Below, in pieces: positions 1-9,679 of a DNA stretch of 64,000 nt (position 1 is its first letter; each line of letters begins with the position of its first letter). Source of the stretch: Synechocystis sp. LKSZ1 (GTDB lineage: Bacteria > Cyanobacteriota > Cyanobacteriia > Cyanobacteriales > Microcystaceae); NCBI RefSeq assembly GCF_040436315.1, contig NZ_AP031572.1, forward strand, positions 2,604,001 to 2,668,000, read 5' to 3'. The notes under the pieces are model-generated. The model saw only the letters and a program-made list of their open reading frames with translations, was not told the origin of the DNA and did no database searches. A program made the position numbers and the translations under genes.

Positions 1-143
1 GCCACCACAGCGCCAATCCCGCTACCATCGGTCATCTTAAATTCTTTAACCGTGCCAGTTTTACCCAATTTGCCGATTACATCCTGGGAAACCCGGTCTC
101 TGAGCCGATAAACTTTAACTTTTTGACCAATTTCGATTGCCAT
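1..143 (-). CDS. DUF2862 family protein, partial (runs off the left edge)
   Basis: The reverse strand reads an ATG at 143 followed by 47 codons with no stop before the window edge. The start of the protein reads MAIEIGQKVKVYRLRDR, then a segment with VSQDVIGKLGKTGTVKEF. This matches the short cyanobacterial and plastid family DUF2862, a small beta-rich protein of unknown function. The gene is divergent from the polysaccharide export operon that begins at 310. Only the N-terminal part is visible, so nothing can be said about its full length. Confidence 0.75.
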   Translation of the reverse strand, partial: MAIEIGQKVKVYRLRDRVSQDVIGKLGKTGTVKEFKMTDGSGIGAVV

Positions 144-309
144 AGGGATTAAGAAAAAATAACATAGTGCGGTAGATCACCCCTCAGTTTAGCGGAATTT
201 GGAACCCTTCGCCCCCAGGAACGCCCAGGGTCTTCCTTCCCTCGACAAAAAGAACCACTGTCGATACAATGACCCTTTAGTCCTTGACAGGCCGTCTTGC
301 CCATCACCT

Positions 310-1128
310 ATGGCTCTTTCGATACCCGCCCGCGCTAAGTGGTCTCCGGTTCAGCGCTACTTAGAACTTCTGCATATCCTAGTTGAGCGCAACCTCAAAG
401 GTCGGTATCGAGGCTCGTTTTTGGGAGTCTACTGGTCTTTACTCAATCCCCTAATCATGACCGGGATTTATACGGCGATTTTTGGGGCCGCCTTTAAATC
501 CTTCTACGGTGGTTCGACTATCAATTATATGTTGGCTGCCTTCACCGGACTGATCGTGATTAACTTTTTTTCTGCTGCGACAAACCAAGCCCTGGCTAGC
601 GTGGTGGGGTCAGGGCCATTGATGAATAAGATTCGTCTGCCAATCACGGTTTTTCCCCTCTCCATGATCGTCTCCAATGTTTTTCAGTTCGTGGTCGGCC
701 CCCTACCTCTCTTAGCTATCATCACTTTTCATAAATCCTGGGGATCAGGCTGGTGGTTGGTGAATACCCTTTGTTTGCTCTTGCCACTACTGTCCCTAAG
801 TTTAGTTTGCGCTGGGGTTGGCTATTTGGTGAGCGCCCTTTATGTCTTCTTTCGGGACTTACCCTACTTTTACGAACTGGTTTGTTTTGTTCTCTGGATT
901 GGCTCTCCTATTTTTTACCCCGTGGAGATTGTGCCCAAACCCGTACAGGCCTTCCTGATTATCAATCCTCTTATGCCGATCATTGAAAGTATTCGTCAAC
1001 TTTCCCTAAATGCTGAAAGGCCCGACCTGCTGATGATTGGGCACGGTTTACTCAACGGTATTATTCTCCTCGCTATCGGTTGGAGCTGCTTCCGGGCTTG
1101 GCAAAATCAGTTTATGGACTTGCTGTAA
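310..1128 (+). CDS. ABC-2 type polysaccharide/O-antigen export permease (Wzm-like)
   Basis: Inner-membrane permease of an ABC exporter that moves lipid-linked polysaccharide out of the cytoplasm. The 272-residue protein starts with a cytoplasmic segment (LLHILVERNLKGRYRGSFLG) typical of the Wzm/TagG family, followed by about six hydrophobic segments. The C-terminal part carries the usual family pattern of SPIFYPVEIVP and NPLMPIIESIR. An in-frame TTG at 199 would add 37 poorly conserved residues; I prefer the ATG at 310 because homology begins just after it. The cognate ATPase starts 11 bases downstream and a sugar epimerase follows, so the three form an operon for a surface glycan. The precise glycan is unknown. 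Confidence 0.88.
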   Translation: MALSIPARAKWSPVQRYLELLHILVERNLKGRYRGSFLGVYWSLLNPLIMTGIYTAIFGAAFKSFYGGSTINYMLAAFTGLIVINFFSAATNQALASVVGSGPLMNKIRLPITVFPLSMIVSNVFQFVVGPLPLLAIITFHKSWGSGWWLVNTLCLLLPLLSLSLVCAGVGYLVSALYVFFRDLPYFYELVCFVLWIGSPIFYPVEIVPKPVQAFLIINPLMPIIESIRQLSLNAERPDLLMIGHGLLNGIILLAIGWSCFRAWQNQFMDLL

Positions 1129-1139
1129 CCTTTTACTAG

Positions 1140-1898
1140 ATGACTGAAGTTATTCGCTTAGACCAGGTGTCGTTGTATCGTAGAACTCAAGAGGAGTTTT
1201 CCTACGATTTAAAGCGCACGATTTTATCTATCCTTGAGGGCAAGTATCGTAAGCCTAGCCGTAAACTTATTCTCGACCAATTGGATTTAGTGGTAAACTC
1301 CGGCGAGAAAATTGGCATTATTGGTTCCAACGGCTCTGGAAAATCCACCCTCTTGAAAGTCATCTGTGGCATTCTCCAACCGACGAAGGGCTCCCTCAAA
1401 GTCCGGGGAGAGATTGCCCCCTTAATCGAGCTAGGGGGAGGATTCGATGGCGACTTATCCGTTAAAGATAACATCATCCTCTACGGGGTAATGTTGGGCT
1501 TTTCCCGTCAGGAAATGAAGGAGCGCATTCCCTCCATTTTGGATTTTGCGGAACTGCAAGAGTATGCCTATGCGCCGGTCAAGGCCCTGTCCTCCGGCAT
1601 GATGGCCCGTCTGGGCTTTGCCATTGCGACGGATGTAGAGCCTAATATCTTAATTCTCGATGAAGTCCTTTCCGTGGGAGATGAAAGCTTTAAGCATAAA
1701 TGCCAGGCGCGGATGGATAGGCTCTGGAACCATGACACCACAATTCTGGTAGTATCACATGGGCTGGAATTCATTAAAGAATCTTGTCAACGAGCCATTT
1801 GGCTAGACCGCGGTCGGATTCGCTTCTCAGGCCCAGCGGAAGACACGATCCACCATTACCTAGAGGCGGTTCGGCAAAAGGAAACCGTCGGTACTTAA
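1140..1898 (+). CDS. ABC transporter ATPase for polysaccharide export (Wzt-like)
   Basis: ATP-hydrolysing subunit that pairs with the permease just upstream. The 252 residues include a Walker A motif (GSNGSGKST, about residues 62-70), the signature LSSGMMARLGFA, a Walker B ILILDEVLSVGD and the H-loop VVSHG. It has the long N-terminal extension seen in Wzt/TagH proteins (the sequence before the Walker A contains KRTILSILEGKYRKPSRKL). It ends soon after the nucleotide-binding domain, so it lacks the C-terminal carbohydrate-binding domain found in some Wzt proteins that recognise a capped O-antigen. This suggests export is not coupled to a specific chain-end cap, which is inference. Confidence 0.9.
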   Translation: MTEVIRLDQVSLYRRTQEEFSYDLKRTILSILEGKYRKPSRKLILDQLDLVVNSGEKIGIIGSNGSGKSTLLKVICGILQPTKGSLKVRGEIAPLIELGGGFDGDLSVKDNIILYGVMLGFSRQEMKERIPSILDFAELQEYAYAPVKALSSGMMARLGFAIATDVEPNILILDEVLSVGDESFKHKCQARMDRLWNHDTTILVVSHGLEFIKESCQRAIWLDRGRIRFSGPAEDTIHHYLEAVRQKETVGT

Positions 1899-1917
1899 AA
1901 CCATAGTTGAGGAACCC

Positions 1918-2850
1918 ATGAAAATTTTAATCACCGGAGGAGCGGGTTACATCGGCTCGGTCTTAACCCCGATCCTGCTAGCGGCAGGCTATGAAGTCAC
2001 GGTTGTTGATAGCTTTATATTTCGGCAAAATAGCCTGGCGGAATGCTGTCATTACGATACGTTTGAAGTGGTTCGGGGGGACTGTCGTGATCAGGCCTTA
2101 ATCAAGGATTTACTCAAAGATGCGGATGCGATTATCCCCCTGGCGGCCCTGGTGGGGGCCCCCCTCTGCGCTCGTGATCAGGTTGGAACCCAGACGATCA
2201 ACCAAGATGCAGTGGAAATGATCTGTCGCCTGGCTAGTCCCCAGCAACGAATTTTGATGCCCGTGACCAATAGCGGCTATGGCATTGGAGAGGCGGGTAA
2301 ATTTTGTACGGAAGAAAGTCCTCTACGGCCCATTTCCCTCTATGGTGTGACCAAGGTAGCGGCGGAAAAAGCGGTTTTAGAACGAGAAAATAGCATCACC
2401 TTCCGCCTGGCAACGGTCTTTGGCATGGCTCCCCGTATGCGCACCGATCTGTTGGTGAATGACTTTGTTTATCGGGCCTTTTATGACCGTGCTGTGGTGA
2501 TTTTTGAGGGTCACTTTAAGCGCAACTACATCCATATCCGGGATGTGGCCAAGGTCTTTTTGCATGGATTGGAAAATTTCGAGGCCATGAAGGGCAAAGC
2601 TTATAATGTGGGTTTAGAGGATGCCAACCTGTCTAAGCTAGAGCTTTGTGCCAAGATTAAGGAACATTTGCCCAATTTTGTTTACCTAGAGGCCCCCATC
2701 GGCGAAGACCCCGATAAACGGGACTACATTGTCTCCAACCAGCGGATCCTGAGCACTGGGTTTACCCCGGATTGGTCGTTGGATCGGGGCATTAAGGAAC
2801 TGATCAAGGGCTATACGATCCTCCGCAATAGCATTTATTCCAACGTCTAG
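1918..2850 (+). CDS. NAD-dependent epimerase/dehydratase (extended SDR)
   Basis: Sugar-nucleotide-modifying enzyme of the extended short-chain dehydrogenase family, 310 residues. The N-terminus has the Rossmann motif GGAGYIGS (residues 7-14). The catalytic tyrosine and lysine are in LYGVTKVAAEK, the YxxxK motif, near residue 145. A good Shine-Dalgarno (GAGGA) lies just before the ATG at 1918. It follows the ABC exporter ATPase by 19 bases, so it probably makes a nucleotide sugar for the exported glycan. The exact substrate (UDP-glucose/galactose or other) cannot be read from the sequence. Confidence 0.88.
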   Translation: MKILITGGAGYIGSVLTPILLAAGYEVTVVDSFIFRQNSLAECCHYDTFEVVRGDCRDQALIKDLLKDADAIIPLAALVGAPLCARDQVGTQTINQDAVEMICRLASPQQRILMPVTNSGYGIGEAGKFCTEESPLRPISLYGVTKVAAEKAVLERENSITFRLATVFGMAPRMRTDLLVNDFVYRAFYDRAVVIFEGHFKRNYIHIRDVAKVFLHGLENFEAMKGKAYNVGLEDANLSKLELCAKIKEHLPNFVYLEAPIGEDPDKRDYIVSNQRILSTGFTPDWSLDRGIKELIKGYTILRNSIYSNV

Positions 2851-2954
2851 GCCGGGCGGTCGAGGATTTCGTTAAGGGCCGTAAACAAAATGCTTCGGCC
2901 CCCGGTCGCCTCGGTACACTTGGGGGAGTTCCTTTCCATGGACGTTCTGAGTGA

Positions 2955-4487
2955 ATGTTAAACCAGCGCTGTAGCGGTATCTTATTGCATCCCACTTCCC
3001 TCCCCGGTCGTTTTGGCATCGGGGATCTCGGGGAAGAAGCCTACTGTTTTGTAGATTTCCTGGCCCAGAGTGGCCAAAGTATTTGGCAAATTTTACCCCT
3101 AGGGCCAACGGGCTTTGGCAATTCGCCCTACCTCTGCTACTCGGCTTTGGCCATTAATCCCCTACTGATTAGTCCTGAGAAGCTTGTTGAAGACCAGCTT
3201 TTACCCCCGGAAATTTTGGAGCAGATCCCGGAATTTCTCAATGCTCGTATTGATTTTGAGGCGGTTCGGGCCTATAAAATGCCCTTGTTTCAACAGGCCT
3301 GGGCTCGGTTTAAAAACCAGGTAGGGCCGGACTTAACGGCAGAGTTGCAACAATTTTGTCAGAGCCAAGCGGACTGGCTCGCAGACTATGCTCTCTTTAT
3401 GGCCCTCAAGGAAGCCTTAGCCGGTAGTAGTTGGCATACTTGGGACATTGCCCTGGCCCAGCGTCATCCCGAGGCCTTGGCCCAATGGCGAGAACAGTTA
3501 GCGGAGGAAATAGCCTATCAGCAATTTTTGCAATTTATCGGTTTCCGGCAGTGGCAGGCTCTGAAAACCTACGCGAATCAGCGCCATATTGCTATTTTCG
3601 GCGATATTCCCATCTATGTCGCCCACGACAGCGCTGACGTCTGGGCCAATCCGGATAACTTTTGTCTGAATCCGGAAACCGGAGAAGCGGCCCTGATGGC
3701 GGGTGTGCCACCGGACTATTTCAGTGAAACGGGCCAACTTTGGGGTAATCCTGTCTATAGCTGGCCCGCCTTGCAAAAAACCCAGTTTGCCTGGTGGGTC
3801 AAGCGCTTCCGGGCCATTCTGCAGTATGTTGATATTGTTCGCATCGATCATTTTCGGGGTTTCGAGGCCTATTGGGCCGTCCCGGAAGGTGAAACAACAG
3901 CTATGAACGGGACTTGGGAAATGGCCCCTGGTCGGGAATTTTTCCAAGTTCTACAGCAGGAGTTGGGAGAAGACTTACCCATTGTGGCGGAGGATTTAGG
4001 GGTGATTACTGCAGAGGTCGAGGCCCTGCGGGATGATTTTGACTTTCCAGGCATGAAGGTTCTCCATTTTGCCTTTGACTCTGACCGAGACAATCCCTTT
4101 CTCCCTTTTAACTATATCAACCCTAATTGCATTGTCTATACCGGCACCCACGACAACGATACGACGGTGGGCTGGTTCTACGGCCGGTCAGAAGAGGAAC
4201 AAAAGCGGGTCACAGATTACCTCGGCTGTGTCTGTCCCGAAGGTATCCATTGGAGTCTAATCCGCCTCGCCATGGGGTCAGTGGCCCGGATCGCCATTTT
4301 TCCCCTCCAGGATATTCTGGGCTTTGGTAACGATACCCGCATGAACCTACCGGGAACTGCAGAGGGCAATTGGGGCTGGCGCTACCACCCTGACCACCTA
4401 ACAACAGATCTCGCCAATCATCTGGACTTTGTGACGACGCTCTACGGCCGCAAGGTTCATTATCCTGAGGCTACCCCAGAGGCCTAG
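2955..4487 (+). CDS. malQ: 4-alpha-glucanotransferase (amylomaltase)
   Basis: Cytoplasmic GH77 enzyme that transfers alpha-1,4-glucan segments between oligosaccharides during glycogen turnover. The 510 residues match the usual size of about 500. Recognisable segments are GILLHPTSLPGRFGIGDLG near the start, WQILPLGPTGFGNSPY, the nucleophile region VRIDHFRGFEAYW, VAEDLGVIT for the acid/base glutamate and YTGTHDNDTTVGW for the third acidic residue. The stop is followed by a short gap before ftsH. The start at 2955 gives the canonical N-terminus. I see no sign of truncation. Confidence 0.95.
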   Translation: MLNQRCSGILLHPTSLPGRFGIGDLGEEAYCFVDFLAQSGQSIWQILPLGPTGFGNSPYLCYSALAINPLLISPEKLVEDQLLPPEILEQIPEFLNARIDFEAVRAYKMPLFQQAWARFKNQVGPDLTAELQQFCQSQADWLADYALFMALKEALAGSSWHTWDIALAQRHPEALAQWREQLAEEIAYQQFLQFIGFRQWQALKTYANQRHIAIFGDIPIYVAHDSADVWANPDNFCLNPETGEAALMAGVPPDYFSETGQLWGNPVYSWPALQKTQFAWWVKRFRAILQYVDIVRIDHFRGFEAYWAVPEGETTAMNGTWEMAPGREFFQVLQQELGEDLPIVAEDLGVITAEVEALRDDFDFPGMKVLHFAFDSDRDNPFLPFNYINPNCIVYTGTHDNDTTVGWFYGRSEEEQKRVTDYLGCVCPEGIHWSLIRLAMGSVARIAIFPLQDILGFGNDTRMNLPGTAEGNWGWRYHPDHLTTDLANHLDFVTTLYGRKVHYPEATPEA

Positions 4488-4584
4488 GACGACGCCTGGG
4501 GCGTTTCTCAATGGGCCATTCTCGGAACAACCTCCAACGGGCAAGTTAAGATAGAGGACAGTCTTTAACCTTACTGTCCTTGGC

Positions 4585-6486
4585 ATGCGTCAACGTCTCC
4601 TCCCTTCTACCCAGCGCCGGTTTTCATCTCGCTCCCGCTTTTGGGGTCAGTGGCTGGCTAGTTTGGCCCTGGTGCCGGCCCTCTTGACAACGGCTCCAGG
4701 CCTAGCCCAGGAAAACTCAGCCATGGGGAGTGGCAAAAACAACCTCACCTACGGTCAACTCTTTCAGGACATTAAGGCCAACAAGGTTAGCAAGGTTGAA
4801 ATTGACCCCAACCTACAGATTGCTTCGGTAACCTTAAAGGGCCAACCCCAGGACGCTAAACCCAAAACGGTACGCCTGTTTAAAACCAATCCTGAATTGA
4901 TCGAACTACTCAAGGAAAGCAATGTCACCTGGGGCATTCGCCGCACGCCCGACCATTCCGCTTTGTTTGGACTCTTAACCCATGTCCTGATCGTGGTTAT
5001 TTTAATTGGCTTAATTGCCATTGTGATCCGTCGCTCAGCCAATATGTCCGGCCAGGCCATGAGTTTTGGGAAGTCCCGGGCCCGTTTCCAGATGGAGGCC
5101 AAAACCGGTATCGGCTTTGGCGATGTGGCCGGTATCGACGAGGCTAAAGAAGAACTCCAGGAAGTAGTGACTTTCCTCAAGCAACCGGAAAAATTTACCG
5201 CCATTGGGGCCAAGATTCCTCGGGGCGTTTTATTGATTGGCCCACCAGGAACGGGAAAAACTCTTTTGGCCAAGGCCATTGCCGGAGAAGCGGGAGTACC
5301 CTTTTTCAGTATTTCTGGCTCAGAATTTGTGGAGATGTTTGTGGGGGTCGGGGCCTCTCGTGTCCGCGATCTGTTTAAAAAGGCCAAGGAAAACGCGCCC
5401 TGCCTCATTTTTATTGATGAAATCGATGCGGTAGGTCGTCAGCGGGGGGTCGGCTACGGCGGAGGCAACGACGAACGGGAACAAACCCTCAATCAACTGC
5501 TCACGGAAATGGACGGCTTTGAGGGCAACAGCGGCATTATTGTGATCGCCGCTACTAACCGGCCTGATGTGTTGGATACGGCCCTATTACGGCCCGGTCG
5601 GTTTGACCGTCAAGTCACGGTAGACTATCCCGACCTCGACGGACGCCATAAAATCCTAGCCATCCACGCCCAAAACAAAAAAATTGCCCCAGAGGTGGAA
5701 CTGGCCACCATTGCTCGCCGTACCCCTGGCTTTACCGGAGCCGATCTGGCCAACGTAATGAATGAGGCCGCTATTTTCACGGCCCGTCGTCGGAAGGAAG
5801 CGATCACCATGGCGGAGGTCAACGATGCCATTGACCGGGTGGTCGCTGGCATGGAAGGGACGCCCCTGGTAGATAGCAAGAGTAAGCGTTTGATTGCTTA
5901 CCATGAAGTGGGCCATGCCCTGATCGGTACCCTCTGCCCTGGCCACGATCCCGTAGAAAAGGTGACGCTGATCCCCCGCGGCCAGGCCCGGGGCCTAACC
6001 TGGTTTACCCCCGATGAAGAACAGAGCCTAATGACGCGCAGTCAACTGATTGCTCGCATTGCCGGTTTACTGGGAGGCCGGGTGGCCGAAGAAGTTATCT
6101 TTGGGGCGGATGAGGTTACCACGGGGGCCGGTAACGACATCGAAAAAATCACCTACCTGGCCCGGCAAATGGTGACTAAGTTGGGAATGTCTTCCCTCGG
6201 TCTCGTGGCCCTGGAAAATGAAGACGGCACCAATTATCTAGGAGGCGATTGGGGCAAACGTTCCGAATATTCCGAGGAGATTGCTGCTCGCATTGATAAA
6301 GAAATTCGCTGGATTGTGGAAGCAGCCCATCGTCGGGCTATCCAAATTTTGGAGGATAATCGGGCCTTGATGGATCGTTTGGTTGATCTTCTGATTGAGC
6401 AAGAAACCATTGAAGGTGAACAGTTCCGGCAATTGGTGGCGGAATTTCATCCCCTACCCGACCTCAAGACCATGACCCCGGTCTAG
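4585..6486 (+). CDS. ftsH: ATP-dependent zinc metalloprotease FtsH
   Basis: Membrane-anchored AAA+ protease of 633 residues that degrades damaged membrane proteins; in cyanobacteria FtsH complexes act in photosystem repair and iron control. The N-terminus has a hydrophobic stretch ([18 protein letters not shown]) then a periplasmic part and a second hydrophobic segment ([18 protein letters not shown]). The AAA module has Walker A GPPGTGKT and Walker B LIFIDEID, and the second region of homology follows. The zinc site reads HEVGH, a variant of the usual HEAGH that keeps both histidines and the glutamate. Cyanobacteria carry about four FtsH paralogues; the C-terminus resembles the FtsH2/FtsH4 branch, but I cannot assign a number. 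Confidence 0.95.
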   Translation: MRQRLLPSTQRRFSSRSRFWGQWLASLALVPALLTTAPGLAQENSAMGSGKNNLTYGQLFQDIKANKVSKVEIDPNLQIASVTLKGQPQDAKPKTVRLFKTNPELIELLKESNVTWGIRRTPDHSALFGLLTHVLIVVILIGLIAIVIRRSANMSGQAMSFGKSRARFQMEAKTGIGFGDVAGIDEAKEELQEVVTFLKQPEKFTAIGAKIPRGVLLIGPPGTGKTLLAKAIAGEAGVPFFSISGSEFVEMFVGVGASRVRDLFKKAKENAPCLIFIDEIDAVGRQRGVGYGGGNDEREQTLNQLLTEMDGFEGNSGIIVIAATNRPDVLDTALLRPGRFDRQVTVDYPDLDGRHKILAIHAQNKKIAPEVELATIARRTPGFTGADLANVMNEAAIFTARRRKEAITMAEVNDAIDRVVAGMEGTPLVDSKSKRLIAYHEVGHALIGTLCPGHDPVEKVTLIPRGQARGLTWFTPDEEQSLMTRSQLIARIAGLLGGRVAEEVIFGADEVTTGAGNDIEKITYLARQMVTKLGMSSLGLVALENEDGTNYLGGDWGKRSEYSEEIAARIDKEIRWIVEAAHRRAIQILEDNRALMDRLVDLLIEQETIEGEQFRQLVAEFHPLPDLKTMTPV

Positions 6487-6489
6487 GCT

Positions 6490-6654
6490 ATGAAGAAATC
6501 TGCCAATAAGGCCTTTCTGCCCCAAAAACCCTGTCTGGTTTGTGGCCGGCCCTTTACCTGGCGCAAAAAATGGGCCGACTGTTGGGAAGCGGTGAAATAC
6601 TGTTCCGAACGCTGTCGCCGTCGCCGTTCTTCGGCAGGCCAAGAATCGGGCTAA
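6490..6654 (+). CDS. DUF2256 small zinc-ribbon-like protein
   Basis: A 54-residue protein starting three bases after the ftsH stop codon. It contains [16 protein letters not shown] followed by [11 protein letters not shown], giving two CxxC-like pairs (CLVC and CSERC) that suggest one zinc-binding knuckle. This is the pattern of family DUF2256, which has no established function. The close spacing suggests co-transcription with ftsH. It is short enough to be missed by gene callers. The family assignment is from the cysteine pattern and the conserved FTWRKKW segment. Confidence 0.8.
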   Translation: MKKSANKAFLPQKPCLVCGRPFTWRKKWADCWEAVKYCSERCRRRRSSAGQESG

Positions 6655-6684
6655 GATGGAGCCAGTCCCCTCTCTAGCAACCTC

Positions 6685-7233
6685 ATGACCTTTGGTTCCG
6701 AACCGGCTCCGATTCTTCAGCAACGTCTCCACTACCAAGGCCGTAAATTTAGCTTTGATGTTAGCCGTCGTCGTTTACCTAATGGGGTCGAAGGGGAGTG
6801 GGAATGTATTCGCCATCCCGGTGGGGCCTTGGCGGTTCCCGTCACCGATGATAATCTGTTGATTCTGGTTAAGCAGTACCGCGTTACAGTTCAGGGCCGA
6901 CTGTTAGAATTTCCTGCCGGTACCGTCGAACCGAACGAAGACCCCGCAGAAACGATTAAGCGGGAACTAGAAGAAGAAACAGGCTATCGGGCCCATCGTT
7001 GGCGGCCCATTGGGAAGTTTCCCCTGGCCCCGGGTTATTCCGATGAATATATCTATGCCTTTTTGGCCCAGGAACTAGAGCGTTTGGCCGAGCCACCGGA
7101 TCAAGACGAGGACGAAGATATTGAAGTCGTTCTGCTCACCTTTGAAGAATTTGAGCAGGCCATTGCCGCAGGAGAACCCATTGATGCCAAAACCATCACC
7201 AGCTATTTCTGGATGCGCTACCTGCTTTCCTAG
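6685..7233 (+). CDS. Nudix hydrolase (ADP-ribose pyrophosphatase-like)
   Basis: Hydrolase of nucleoside diphosphates linked to another moiety. The 182 residues hold a complete Nudix box, GTVEPNEDPAETIK then RELEEETGY, fitting Gx5Ex7REUxEExGU at about residues 75-97. The preceding strand LLEFPAGTVEP is typical of the ADP-ribose/ADP-sugar pyrophosphatase subgroup. It sits 30 bases after the DUF2256 gene and in the same direction, so it may share the ftsH transcript. Substrate is inferred from the subgroup only. Confidence 0.88.
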   Translation: MTFGSEPAPILQQRLHYQGRKFSFDVSRRRLPNGVEGEWECIRHPGGALAVPVTDDNLLILVKQYRVTVQGRLLEFPAGTVEPNEDPAETIKRELEEETGYRAHRWRPIGKFPLAPGYSDEYIYAFLAQELERLAEPPDQDEDEDIEVVLLTFEEFEQAIAAGEPIDAKTITSYFWMRYLLS

Positions 7234-7442
7234 ATTTCAATGAAGGCGGTGGAGTCACGAAGGCACTGCTGATAACGCTTCCTTCGGCCCTTGCTAAAGC
7301 AACAGTCCCGTAAATTTTGGCAATGTTTCTTCATAGGTCTTCACAGCATTGGGCTGGTATTTTGCGAGACATTACATAGACGATCCGGGAGATTCATTCC
7401 TTCGCTAGGCTCAGATCAACCCACCTCAAGACTGGATTGAAT

Positions 7443-9482
7443 ATGAGTCAAAACTCGATGGAAAACCTGCGGAATGTTGCTTTGGTTGGCCCCTACGGCA
7501 GTGGCAAGACGACCCTTTTAGAAAGCCTGCTCTGGGTGACGGGCAAGGTGACTCGTAAAGGATCAATCAAGGAAGGTAATACAGTTGGAGATGCGAGCCC
7601 AGAGGCGCGGGCCCGGGCCATGGGAGTTGAAGTCAACGTTGCCAGTTTAAATTGGGATGACCTGGCGCTGACCATCCTAGACTGTCCGGGTTCCATTGAA
7701 TTTGCCCAGGAAACCTACAATGCTTTGGTGGGGGCCGGTTCAGCGGTGGTGGTTTGTGAGGCTGATGTGAGTCGAGTCTTGACCCTGGCCCCGTTGTTTA
7801 AATTTTTGGATGATTGGGAAATTCCTCACCTGGTGTTTATTAACAAAATGGATCGGGCCAAAAATAGCTTTCTAGAAATCCTCCAGGCCTTGAAAACCAT
7901 TTCTAGTCGTCCCCTGGTGCCGCAACAATATCCCATTCACCAAGGCGATGACTTGATTGGCTATATTGATCTCGTGACCGAGCAGGCCTACCACTACCAT
8001 CCCCAGTCCCCGGCTGATCCAGTGCCGCTCCCTCCAGAGCTTGAGGAAGAAGAGCACCTCACCCGTCAGGAAATGCTAGAGGCCCTGGCGGAATTTGATG
8101 ACCATCTCCTGGAAGAACTGTTGGAAGACATTGCTCCACCCCAGGCCGAAATTGAAAAAGACCTGAAATGGGAATTGGGGGCCGATTTAATTGTGCCGGT
8201 ACTGTTGGGGGTTGCCGACCAAGACTACGGCGTTCGTCCCCTGCTGGAGATCCTAAAACGAGAAGCCCCAGCCCCCTCCCTCACGGCAGAACGACGAGGC
8301 CTGACGATGACAGAGGCCGACGAACCCATTGTGCAAGTCCTTAAAACCTACTTCACGTCCCAGGGAGGCAAGCTATCCTTGGTGCGGGTTTGGCAGGGAA
8401 TGCTCCAGGAAGGGGGCCTGTTGAATGGAGTTCGTCCTGGCGGTATCTATCGTCTCTTTGGCCAACAACAGCAACCGATCACCCAGGCCCAGGTTGGGGA
8501 AGTGGTGGCCCTGGGCCGGTTAGAAGGTATTCAAACCGGGGATACCTTATCTTCCCAGACAGGGATCGAGCCTCTACCCCAGGCCGCTATCCTAGAGCCG
8601 GTCTATGCCCAGGCTATCCTGGCTGAAAATCGTCGGGACGAAGTTAAATTAAGTGCGGCCCTGGCTAAGTTAGTCGAAGAAGACCCGGCCCTGCGATGGG
8701 GCCAGGAACCAGAGACGAAGGAAGTTGTCCTCTGGGGCCAGGGAGAAATTCATCTCCAGGTGGCCCTCGACCGACTCCGCCGCAAGTATAATTTGCCTCT
8801 CCAGGCCCATGACCCCCAAACGCCTTATAAGGAAACCATTCGCCAGAGCGGCAAAGTTCATGGTCGTTACAAGCATCAAACGGGCGGACACGGGGCCTTT
8901 GGTGACGTTTACCTGGCCCTGGAACCCCTAGAACGGGGGGCCGGTTTTCGCTTTGAAGAAACCATTGTGGGCGGTGTTGTACCCAAGCAGTACATCCCTG
9001 GGGTAGAAATGGGGGTGCGGGAATTTTTGGCCAAGGGGCCCTTGGGTTTTCCGGTGGTGGATATTGCTGTCACCCTCACCGATGGTTCTTACCATAGTGT
9101 GGATAGCTCCGAGCAGGCCTTTAAACAAGCGGCCCGGTTGGCGATGACGGAGGGAATGCCCCAATGTCAGCCGCTGTTACTGGAGCCGATTCTGAGTGTT
9201 AATATTGCTACCCCATCGGAGTTTACAGCCAAGGTTCTGCAATTGGTGAGTGGGCACCGGGGCCAGATTTTGGGGTATGAACCCCGCAGTGATTGGAAGG
9301 CCTGGGATCAGGTTTCGGCCTATCTACCCCAGGCGGAAATGCAGACTTTCATTGTGGAATTGCGTTCCCTATCCATGGGAGTAGGAACCTTTACTTGGCA
9401 GTACGACCATCTTCAGGAGGTTCCCGAAAAGCTGACTCAGAGCGTGCTGGCGGGCCAGGCTAATGGCAACGGTAAGGCCTAG
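7443..9482 (+). CDS. Elongation factor G-like GTPase (EF-G2 type)
   Basis: Translation-factor GTPase of 679 residues with the full EF-G domain plan. The G1 loop is GPYGSGKTT, G3 is DCPGS and G4 is NKMD. Later segments ALDRLRRKYNL, YKETIRQSGKVHGRYKHQTGG and FTWQYDHLQEVP correspond to EF-G domains III-V. In classical EF-G the G3 loop reads DTPGH and its histidine activates water for hydrolysis; here serine takes that place, as in the EF-G2-like side branch. This argues for a paralogue rather than the main translocase. An in-frame TTG six bases upstream is possible, but the ATG at 7443 is preferred. No strong Shine-Dalgarno is seen. Confidence 0.85.
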   Translation: MSQNSMENLRNVALVGPYGSGKTTLLESLLWVTGKVTRKGSIKEGNTVGDASPEARARAMGVEVNVASLNWDDLALTILDCPGSIEFAQETYNALVGAGSAVVVCEADVSRVLTLAPLFKFLDDWEIPHLVFINKMDRAKNSFLEILQALKTISSRPLVPQQYPIHQGDDLIGYIDLVTEQAYHYHPQSPADPVPLPPELEEEEHLTRQEMLEALAEFDDHLLEELLEDIAPPQAEIEKDLKWELGADLIVPVLLGVADQDYGVRPLLEILKREAPAPSLTAERRGLTMTEADEPIVQVLKTYFTSQGGKLSLVRVWQGMLQEGGLLNGVRPGGIYRLFGQQQQPITQAQVGEVVALGRLEGIQTGDTLSSQTGIEPLPQAAILEPVYAQAILAENRRDEVKLSAALAKLVEEDPALRWGQEPETKEVVLWGQGEIHLQVALDRLRRKYNLPLQAHDPQTPYKETIRQSGKVHGRYKHQTGGHGAFGDVYLALEPLERGAGFRFEETIVGGVVPKQYIPGVEMGVREFLAKGPLGFPVVDIAVTLTDGSYHSVDSSEQAFKQAARLAMTEGMPQCQPLLLEPILSVNIATPSEFTAKVLQLVSGHRGQILGYEPRSDWKAWDQVSAYLPQAEMQTFIVELRSLSMGVGTFTWQYDHLQEVPEKLTQSVLAGQANGNGKA

Positions 9483-9532
9483 GGCCTCGATCCGGCCTGG
9501 GGGCTTGCGGGACTTGCCATGACTCCCAAAGT

Positions 9533-9559
9533 GGCCCCTATCCTAAAAAATGAGGGGCC
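9533..9559 (+). terminator. Possible terminator after the EF-G-like gene
   Basis: A perfect 7-bp inverted repeat, GGCCCCT (9533-9539) and AGGGGCC (9553-9559), with a 13-base loop lies about 50 bases after the stop codon at 9482. A T-rich run (TGTGTTTTTT) follows about ten bases later. The spacing to the T run is loose for a classical intrinsic terminator. The region lies between two converging genes. Confidence 0.4.
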
Positions 9560-9679
9560 TGACTTGTGTTTTTTCCTAAGGTTCATTGACCTACCTACAA
9601 AAATAGCCCTTCCCAAAAATTCTCCAAAGAACCGTGGCAAGAGCTAGAAGCAATAGTGGTAACGAACTAATTAGAGGGT

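Noticed and set aside
3498-3947. 149-codon reverse frame inside malQ
   Set aside because: Antisense to conserved catalytic regions of malQ, with no start signal or homology.
4764-5408. 214-codon reverse-strand reading frame inside ftsH
   Set aside because: It lies wholly within the AAA domain of ftsH, and its protein has no recognisable family; it is an antisense shadow.
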